Positions 32,339-40,223 of a stretch of 40,223 nt of DNA are shown in pieces (position 1 is the first letter of the stretch; each line of letters opens with the position of its first letter). Below the pieces are notes generated by a model that saw only the letters and a program-made list of their open reading frames with translations, was not told the origin of the DNA and made no database searches. Location: the NCBI GenBank assembly GCA_022925895.1, contig JAKSYS010000585.1, positions 1 through 40,223 on the forward strand, written 5' to 3'. Both the position numbers and the translations under genes were made by a program. Origin of the DNA: Fragilaria crotonensis (taxonomy: Eukaryota > Bacillariophyta > Fragilariophyceae > Fragilariales > Fragilariaceae).

Positions 32339-35300
32339 TAAGTAGTTTTAGGGATGTCCGATCAGAAAGAGTTCTGTGCGTAGAATGATGAGTACACGTG
32401 TACCAGGCTCGTTTTCTTCCATGGAAGAAAAGGGCATTCTACTACCTAAATACCGGTCGTAGCTTAGTAGTTGGTGACATTTCACCTAGAATTGACAAAA
32501 CATTTTTCATACACCATTCAAGAGTCAGTTGATTATCGATTTAATCACGATAGGATCAGTAAGGATTGGGTTCTATCGCACTCCACACTCAACACTTCAA
32601 CAGCACGCATTTATGCGTATATCTACCTCCTACGGAGCATACGGAGCGGGTGTGCTGGGTGCTGGACTATGAATATGCATACAGTAGTCCAAGCACTTGT
32701 TATGTACAAGTAGTACTCCAGTACTACGAGTAGTGCTGCAGTACTGTAGGTTTGTCGGCTGTTGCAGTACAAGTACCTGGTACTACCTTGTACTTGTACC
32801 CCGGTAGACTGTGACTACCGGTACTGCAGAAGGCAACACGGTATTCGGAGTTCCAGTGACTGTACCACAGTAGCATGGTGTCCAATACACGGCAGGTTAG
32901 TAGTGGCATGGCTAAAAGTGACCTTGGATGGACTACAATGGGAAAGAAGACCAAGACTGGAAACCATGGCAGCAGGGTCTCTAAGGTACCATAGCCATGG
33001 TACCTAGAAGGATTTGGGATGTGAAGGATACTAAGGTTATATTGCTGCTGCACAAACTTCAGTTGGAAGAGAAATCAAGTCTTATTAATAGTACCTTACA
33101 AGGAACACCCTTTTGCATTTACTGGGGACCGTATTTGGAGCACTGATTGAGTATTTTTGCAATTGCCTATTGCTGAAGAATGCTAGGCATCATGAATTTT
33201 TTAATGTGTTTAAAAGATAGCAACATGAAAACCAGGAAACAATGGAGGCTATGTACTACTACAGCTGCTGCTGTACTTGAACACAGTTCTGCCAATGAAA
33301 GTTCAAGATATAGGTTATTTATATGTACAATTCTTATATCTTGTCAAACAGTTCACATTTAACAACAACACCAAAATTGACAAATATGCTGTCCCATGAC
33401 TTCACCACTTGCATGACAAGCAAGTGAATGGCTCATGTCTGATTTGCAGTTTGGAGTACACATTGGATGCAAGAGACCCTGGAGATTATGTTGCTCATAA
33501 TGAACCAAATTTGTGTCTGAAAATGAATGCTTCATTCAACTGAGGGTGCTTTTTGGTTATCGGCGCTTGCAAGCTCACACAATTATTTCAAGTACGTTGA
33601 GCTGCCGCTGAACCGGTACTACTATGTGATGATCAGATACATCATAGCAAACTGCAACTGCAGTTTAAGATTGCTCATTTCACTCAGTTTACAGCTTGTG
33701 TTCAACTATCTTTACCTTTTCAACCATCATTTTTCTGGAAACATGGTGAACAAGGAACTTGAACTGTTGCAATTAAGCCCAAAAGAGCAACAAGGCAATG
33801 CTGGATCTATTAAAGTATTTTGTATCCTTGGCATCATATTTCTTTGTCAATCTTCTAGTCCCTTCCCCTAGTAGTTTCAGAGTAGTGAAACGAACAAACA
33901 CGAAACTATTTAAGGGGTTTTCAGTACTTGACAACCACACTGATGTTTCATACTGGCTGCCGGTAGTCAATCCAACTGGCATTTTCACTGGTTTTTCAAG
34001 TGCTTTTTCAATTATATCACCTGGTTATTAAACCTGGAACTTCTTCTTGGGTGACAAGTGGTTTTGTGAAGCCTTGCTTTGTATTGGAGTGCCTGCTGCT
34101 AAATAAGTACTTCAGTACTGAAGTTCCATTCAATGACAAGAAGTGTAAATACGATGAGATTCATTACTAAATAAAAGAATTATTCACAAAATAACACCGT
34201 AGTGGTATCGATTAACTAAGGACTAGCTATAAGGAAGGTTGTAAAGTTAGTGACTATCATCAATTTGATGTGGTTTTTTTAGATATTCTATACCACTTGG
34301 TGGTACCAAAAGTGGTGGTATTTTCCCGTCATTTACTACCTTATATCAAAATACCACCACTATACCACTTCCACAAGGATGATCCCTCTTCTTCATGAGT
34401 TCTCCTTTACCAGGTGCTCTAGTAGTAGTGAGTACTTCAGTGCCCACTCCACAATACTCCAATACCGCTTGCAAGTAGTATTCAGTACTCCAGAGAATTT
34501 TCCTGATCTCACTGTCAGCTATCATGTCTACTACACTTCAAAACTAACTACCAGGTACTTCCAACTTCAAACCTGCATGGCCTTTTGCATTAAAAATCAA
34601 CTATGATTATGTCTGGACTTGTCACAAACAAGAAGGACTACTCTTTTGGTAAAACATGTGGAAGGCATGAATTTCATACACCCATATGGTGGCTGGATTA
34701 ACAAAGGCAACTCAGAGACACTTATACTGCAACCATATGTTTTAGGAGCACATATCCCCTGCTCCTTAACAGAGAGAACATACAAGTACAAAATAGTTTT
34801 TTAGGTAGTCGGACCAGTATCTGTATGCCAGCAAGCAACACACAGCATCAAGGATTGTTTTAAGGGGTTATGTGTGGAAATCATGATTATTAGGCTCGAA
34901 GATGCTGGATTCACAAAGGGTTGTGTGAAAGTGGTGAGGCTATTGATGGCAACTCAGAGGCACTGATGACAATACAACCAAATATTTCATAAGCGTATAT
35001 CCGCTGGTGCTGCAATTCAACAGAGAGCAGGAGGCACACAATAACATGTTTTTCTAGGTACTGGTGGGACCAGCAATGTACCTGAGCCAACATGATTTGC
35101 ATGTTGTTATGGTGAATTGCTGTAGCATGGCTCCAAATCAATGCACCACAGGGAATGGCTCACTGACATTTGCATTAGTCTCAGAGAAACACATTAAAAA
35201 TCAAAAAAATCTGAAAGTATCCACACACCTAATTGAGAAGGAGCGAGCACACAATTGACAGAACTTAATAGGATCAGGTGATATTTTCACACAGAACAAA

Positions 35301-36295
35301 TCAGCAGGAGATGGGTGGAGGGCTGCAGGTGAAATTACCATAAAGGAAACCCTCATCAAAACAGTCATTTTCAAGAGAATAGCTGCTGGTAAGTATGATT
35401 GATTCTGGAATCCTCTTTTGTTTGAACACTGGCTGGTTCTTGGTAGGCAGGAGGTTGCCTCAAACATGATTGAGCTTTGAAAACATGTATGAAACATAAA
35501 CACCAGATTGGTGTTAGATTTCTCAGGTATGTGAAAAATGAAGACCATAGTGGTGTGAGGTCTACCAGGAAAGCATAATAGGGTAGTGTCTTAACAATTA
35601 AATGTATTGTGTGGAATGTGCAGGGAAATTCTTGTTATCTTAAGTGAAATGCTTAACTGGCTCTCACCTTTGATTGATTATGACTTAGAATGTAATGTAA
35701 AGAAACAAATAATTCATAATCCTGCAAAAAGCTGAGGAAGGGCATCGAGTTAGAAGGAGGGGTAAATAAAGAACTATTCTAATAGAGTAATTGCGGCTAC
35801 GACTCTAGTATCATAGCTAGTAGAGGGGAGTACTAACTAGCAGTTTCATAGTACTTGCGCACACGCGTAGTTTTAAAATTCACCACACTCTACGCACGGG
35901 GTGGTATTTTAAGTGGTATCAAAAGTGAGAATGAGAAAAAGTGCAAGCACTACGTGCTGCAGTACACGTGTAAGTAGGACCATATTCTCCAACCCACTCC
36001 GTACAGTACATAAAAACACGCACTGCTGTACTTGCGCTTCGTGTAGGTAATAAATGTCGTGCTTTGCCTACAAAGCACTGGCGTACGAGAACGCCGTGCT
36101 CCTGTACGAATTGTGAGCACTCTTGTACTGTTCCATACGCGATGAGGATGAATGAAGATTGCTGGTACTGTGCAGTGCAGTCAGTCACAGAAAGGGCGTA
36201 CGTACGGTTCGTTCCAGCCTTTTCTACCTTGCAAACTGCGAACCGGTTGTGTCACTGAAGATTTCAGGAGATTGACAAATGCCATGGGAGATATC
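32339..36295. other. unidentified AT-rich segment inside the tandem array
   Basis: About 4 kb with no intact gene and no clear terminal inverted repeats. Many short stops occur in all frames. GTAC/AGTACT-rich patches lie at 32690-32830 and 34100-34510, and an acaccacta-type poly-dinucleotide stretch near 34300-34380. It may be an old, decayed element, but no transposase motif can be named. Confidence 0.4.
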
Positions 36296-36563
36296 AAGAC
36301 TGAAAATGTCTTGAGAACGTTTAAGTAGAATTAAGAAGACTGAAAATGTCTTAAGAAAGTTTAAGAAGAATTAAGAAGACTGAAAATGTCTTAAGAAAGT
36401 TTAAGAAGAATTAAGAAGATCAAAAATATCTTAAGAAAGTTTAAGAAGAATTAAGAAGATGGAAAATATCTTAAGAAAGTTTAAGAAGAATTAAGAAGAT
36501 CGAAAATATCTTAAGAAAGTTTAAGAAGGTCGGAAATTACTTAAGAAGATTTAAGAAGGTCCA
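36296..36563 (+). repeat. 40-bp tandem array, right part
   Basis: Unit TGAAAATGTCTTAAGAAAGT followed by TTAAGAAGAATTAAGAAGAC repeats with a period of exactly 40 (36301, 36341, 36381, 36421, 36461) and then degrades. Its orientation is the same as the left array, not inverted. Confidence 0.9.
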
Positions 36564-36947
36564 AGGAAAAAATCAGAATCGATATCAAAGATTCCATTGA
36601 AAACTTCGGAGTATCTATATGTTTTCCATGAAGCAATCCGTGAAGATTTTTGAAGTCTATGTTCGGATCGTGACCAATCCAGAAACTATAATAAGATATC
36701 TGAGCATGCTTCCACGCGAAATGTCAGAGACACGTTAAATGTTATATAGTAGCAATCTACCTTTTGGTATCATTAAGTACGAAGTAATATCGTCTAACGA
36801 AAGTGTTTTTGAGATTTCCTAAGCGGAGGAGTACTCGAGTACTGTACGGTATTACAGTACTCGTACTCGGAGTGGTTTCTTTTGCGATGGAATTCGGAAT
36901 GACTGCCAATGGAAGATTGATCTCATGTTCAATATTCCGTTATTAGA
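36564..36947. other. non-coding right-arm spacer
   Basis: No gene is seen. A GTACT/AGTAC palindromic cluster (GAGTACTCGAGTACTGTAC) lies at about 36829-36848. Confidence 0.4.
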
Positions 36948-36974
36948 CAGTTAAGACGATATTCCGGAACCTCC
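36948..36974 (-). repeat. inner inverted repeat, right
   Basis: This is the perfect 27-bp inverted partner of 31668-31694. Confidence 0.92.
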
Positions 36975-37193
36975 AGCCCCCGACGAAGTCAAACTCAAGA
37001 ACACACTTTTTTGTGTGTCCTAGAGCTTGTCATTCGCTTAATGTATTCTCTTCATACTTGAATATTGTTTCGCCGATGCTTACAGAAAATGCTATATAGC
37101 AACCATAGATGACCTGTCATTTCTTTCGTTCCCCGTTTGGCGAGTTCTCATTTAAGGAAAACACGTTCCTCGACTAGTTCGACGAAGTAAACT

Positions 37194-37280
37194 GGCTCTT
37201 GAGCCAGTGGCTCAAGAGCCAATGACTTAAGAGCCAATGACTCAAGAGCCTCTGGCTCAAGAGCCAATGGCTCAAGAGCC
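37194..37280 (+). repeat. 15-bp tandem array, GGCTCAAGAGCC core, right
   Basis: There are six units with a 15-bp period. The first reads GGCTCTTGAGCC, the inverse core. Two others carry GACTTAAGAGCC or GACTCAAGAGCC variants. Confidence 0.85.
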
Positions 37281-37506
37281 AACGTCTTTTCCAAATATCC
37301 CTACATAGTACTAGGGTTCATCCAAGACATTGAATCGATGTTGTACTTGTCCTAACAAGCGATGTTAACAAAGTTCCAAAACTTAAGCACGGCTTTTATC
37401 ATTGTGGTTCAACAGAAGACATTCTATCATTTTGAAACGTGGAATTATTTAGGTGTTCGTCGAACATATTTCTGGTAGATAATCTGCGTGAAGGTATGAG
37501 ACACAT

Positions 37507-37531
37507 AAAGAGCCGAAGTTCCGGAACCTCC
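37507..37531 (-). repeat. outer inverted repeat, right
   Basis: This is the partner of 31326-31350 with one mismatch. It ends five bases before the hAT-like element begins. Confidence 0.85.
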
Positions 37532-37535
37532 AGAT

Positions 37536-40219
37536 CAGGCCTCTTTAATTTCGGGTAAATCCGAAAATAACGAAAATAGCTAAATTCGGGAGTTTTGAAA
37601 ACTTATATTCGGGTTAGATTCGGGAAGTAGTTGTTTCACGTCTTAAAGTACCTTCAAATGCTACGTTTCTTGCCATTAATGAACTTAAAATTATGTAAAC
37701 AGACCCTCTAAGGTCTTGTATTGTTTGCAATGTAGAATTGCTTCCAAGGAGAAGTCTGTTAACGACTTCGAGTGTGGATCCTTGGTCCAGTTGATGAGGA
37801 GAAGTCAGATTCCACTGAGCTTGTCCCCGGCATCACAGAAGCAAGGCCCCACAAAACTCTTTAAGTGCATCAAAATCCTTTCCCAATGGGCTCCAGCTAT
37901 CTTTGAAGGACTGGACTTTACTCGCTGAGTGATTTGCATCCAATCGTAGCTTCATTCCTTCATCTTCGCGGTACACAATCCTCAAACGTCGGAATTGGGC
38001 ATCGATATTTTCAATGTCTTCCTCTGAAACCTTTTCAAGAAGGCGATTCCTTTGGTTTTGCAATATTGCCGAGAATGCACGTGGTGCCATAGAACACAGA
38101 TCAACGGGTAGAACAGGGGGGATCTCATCAACCACGCGCCTAGCAGCATCGTCATCCTCGACTACACCTTGCTCAGCCACAATCTTTGTCACACCTTCAA
38201 CAATGGTGAGGGCAAACGTTGACACAGCTTTTAGAACACCATGGTATGGACTGCCAGTTGCAATACCACCGTCCTCCTTCAGTTTATCAAGCTCTGTCTG
38301 TACCATCATTCCAGCCTCCTCTATGGCCTCAGCCGTCTTGATGCGAGTAACATAGTAGGAGTTATAAAAGAAGAACTCGCTAACAAGCGCTTGTTCTTCT
38401 ACTGTTGGTGGGAAAAGACGAGCATGGTCTTCAGCAGTCATGGGCCCATTAACATTTGTCCGCGCTTGCAAATCGTACACAAGTCTGGACAGTTGGGATT
38501 TTTGCTCACACACAAGGGTATTCATACCTTGAATTTTTACAAATGTAGTTTCAACACGTTGCACAAGTGGGTAAATAACGGCAACAACAATCCACCAATC
38601 AATGGATGGCGTGCATGCAGGCTTTTTTTCATTGAAGTGCTGGAGCAATCGCAATCGCTTGTCAATTAACCACTTCAATAGCTTCCCCATCGAGAGCCAC
38701 CGTGTTGTCACAAACATAGGACACGTTGATTTCATGTCAGCAATTAAGTTCTGCTGACGTCGTAGGTGTCCTGTGACACTCGTTAGAGTGTCAAGAAACT
38801 TCTCATTGCACAATCTATTGAATGCTCGCTTCATTACAAGATCAAGTTGGTGTGCCCCACACCAGATTCGAAAGACTCGTGAATGGCATTCATTTGACAA
38901 ACGAGTGCATGTACCTTTGATGGAACCCGTCATGGTTGACGCACCATCTGTTGCAATCCCAATAAGCTGATGCCTCCAATTCAGAGCGAGAACATCCAAA
39001 AGAGAAACCACTAGATTGGCCTGATACTCACCAGTGTGTCGCTCGCGCATAGGGATAGCCAATAAGTGCAGATTCTGAATGTCACCTTTGAATAAACATC
39101 GCATGCGGATGTCAAGGTACGATGATCCTGCATTGTTCCCAGCATCAAGCCCAATGGAGAACGCCCATACCTTCTTGAACAGCTCCTTTAGATACTGAAG
39201 ATTGATAGCACACACAATACGACAAAGCTGCGCAACTTCACCATCGGAGACTGATCCCAAATGACCCATACCTGTCTGTTCTTTCACTGCTTGGTATATC
39301 CTCCTTGCTTGGCGAAACGAGACCCCAATTTCAACAAAACTTGCAACCATGTTCAACTTGAGTACGGACTTCACCTTCACAGTGTAGACGTCATCTTCGG
39401 CAGTGTAAACGAACATCTTCAAGATTCTTTTCCAACGTTGCATAAAGTTCAGTGTTGGTAAACTCATTGTCACTACCACCGTCACTTTCTTCTTCAGGCA
39501 ATATGGCCGAGTTGGATGATGCGGATGCTGAACCTTCATCCAGCACATCTTGTCTTCCTCAATAGTTGGCGTCAGGAGCAATTCCAATATCAACTTTGAT
39601 ACAATATCGCCATCAATAACAAAGGAGCACTTCTGTTTGGCAATTATCTGAGCCTTGAGACTTGCTTCTGGTTGTACAAAGGACCGCAAATTCACTCTCT
39701 CAGGAGATTCAGTTACAGCGAAGAAGTGTACCTTCTCCGCAGGAGCGAGCTTCCTGTATTCCTCCATTACTGCATGCTGCTTGCGAAGATGGCTAACAAA
39801 ATTATCAGTGCGCCAAGGAGCTGTGTAGTATTTGTCATTTGATGTCCGCTTTCGCTTTCGCTCAGCAGCCTCGGCATCATCTTCGCGGCCGAAATTTGTA
39901 CACATCAAACATACCACACTGCACACGTCTTTGGAGACCGGATCACGTGTACAAACTTGCACAGCATACTTCACCTCCCAATCCTGATGGAATTTTACAG
40001 CACCCTTGGGCTTCTTGGATGTCATGGTGAGTAGTTGGTAAGTTCAGAAGTGAAGTCCAACAACTTTAACAAGGTCCCTTTGACACTGAAAGTTTGACTA
40101 TTTTAACACGGCATTGTACGAGAGAAAAGTGCCACGTCACCCTTAAATTCAGGAGTTTCTTAGACCTTAATTTCAGGAAAACTCCCGAAAATTAAAAAAC
40201 CCGAAAATAAAGAGGCCTG
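37536..40219 (-). mobile_element. hAT-like DNA transposon
   Basis: The left end CAGGCCTCTTTA (from 37536) is inverted at the right end (to 40219). Further partial pairing includes TTTCGGG blocks and CGGGAGTTTT. The CAGG start is typical of hAT ends. The left flank is CTCCAGAT. Only four bases (GTCC) of right flank remain in the window, so an 8-bp target duplication cannot be tested. Confidence 0.75.
37691..40025 (-). CDS. hAT-like transposase with BED zinc finger (frameshifted near the C-terminus)
   Basis: The ATG at 40025 opens 730 residues. A BED-type zinc finger has Cys39, Cys42, His79 and His84 (VVCLMC, SHLRKQH). The RNase H-like core shows Asp294 in IGLDAGNNAG, Asp360 in GIATDGASTMTG and CGAHQLDLVM after it. 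The open frame ends at 37833 just after FDALKEFCG. The hAT C-terminal dimerisation block then continues in other frames (LASVMPGTSSVESDFS, then WTKDPHSKSLTDFSLEAILHCKQ) to a stop at 37691. The first shift is explained by one missing base in the C run at 37847-37850 and the second by one near 37813. The enzyme excises and reinserts the element. As written it lacks the dimerisation region and would be inactive. Confidence 0.82.
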
Positions 40220-40223
40220 GTCC

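Larger units (their letters stand above)
31326..37531. mobile_element. foldback-like composite element with nested inverted repeats
   Basis: Outer 25-bp inverted repeats (31326-31350 and 37507-37531, 24 of 25 matching) enclose inner, perfect 27-bp inverted repeats (31668-31694 and 36948-36974). All four share GGAGGTTCCGGAA. Each arm also carries a 15-bp tandem array and a 40-bp tandem array. No intact ORF lies inside. The size of about 6.2 kb includes a segment that appears to split the 40-bp array. It could be a foldback element or a non-autonomous transposon later enlarged by insertion. Confidence 0.6.

Noticed and set aside
37716..37928. Plus-strand ORF at the 3' end of the hAT gene
   Set aside because: It is antisense to the continuing transposase C-terminal block.

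Overview
The window looks like nuclear DNA of a eukaryotic microalga, most likely a pennate diatom (stramenopile). This rests on short GT-AG introns, a diatom-style PPR-like protein with low-complexity linkers, an ankyrin-type repeat protein, a papain-family protease, a probable TFIID subunit, and mobile elements filling more than half of the sequence. No organism can be proven from the sequence alone.

Layout. (1) 1-3375: a DNA transposon whose matching ends sit at the first base and near 3375, with a broken minus-strand DDE transposase. (2) 3.7-9.8 kb: host genes. A fucosyltransferase-like glycosyltransferase (+) converges on a TAF11-like TFIID subunit (-), which diverges from a PPR-like protein (+). 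(3) 10.8-11.9 kb: a frameshifted copy (-) of a secreted single-pass membrane protein whose intact paralogue lies at 29.6-30.8 kb (+). (4) 14.9-15.9 kb: an ankyrin-type repeat protein (-). (5) 17.07-18.37 kb: a degraded inverted-repeat element. (6) 18.7-20.3 kb: a three-exon papain/cathepsin-L-like protease. (7) 21.6-29.3 kb: a complete tyrosine-recombinase retrotransposon of the DIRS order. It has a gag-like ORF, RT plus RNase H, and a tyrosine recombinase, with split direct repeats arranged A1-ORFs-B1-A2-B2. (8) 31.1-37.5 kb: a foldback-like composite with nested inverted repeats, 15-bp and 40-bp tandem arrays, and about 4 kb of unidentified AT-rich DNA splitting the 40-bp array. (9) 37.5-40.2 kb: a hAT-like transposon ending four bases before the window does.

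The tyrosine-recombinase retrotransposon is the best-preserved and most informative object. Its long ORFs are open, its two repeat pairs are identical at every stretch compared by eye, and it lies about 0.35 kb upstream of the intact membrane-protein gene.

A second theme is recurrent single-base frameshifts. In host genes (TAF11-like, membrane-protein copy, fucosyltransferase-like, PPR-like, ankyrin) and in the DDE and hAT transposases, coding similarity continues in another frame. At the sites resolved to the base, one base is missing, usually from a short homopolymer. This fits residual long-read consensus errors better than independent decay of many unrelated genes, though decay cannot be excluded for the transposons and the duplicate membrane-protein gene.
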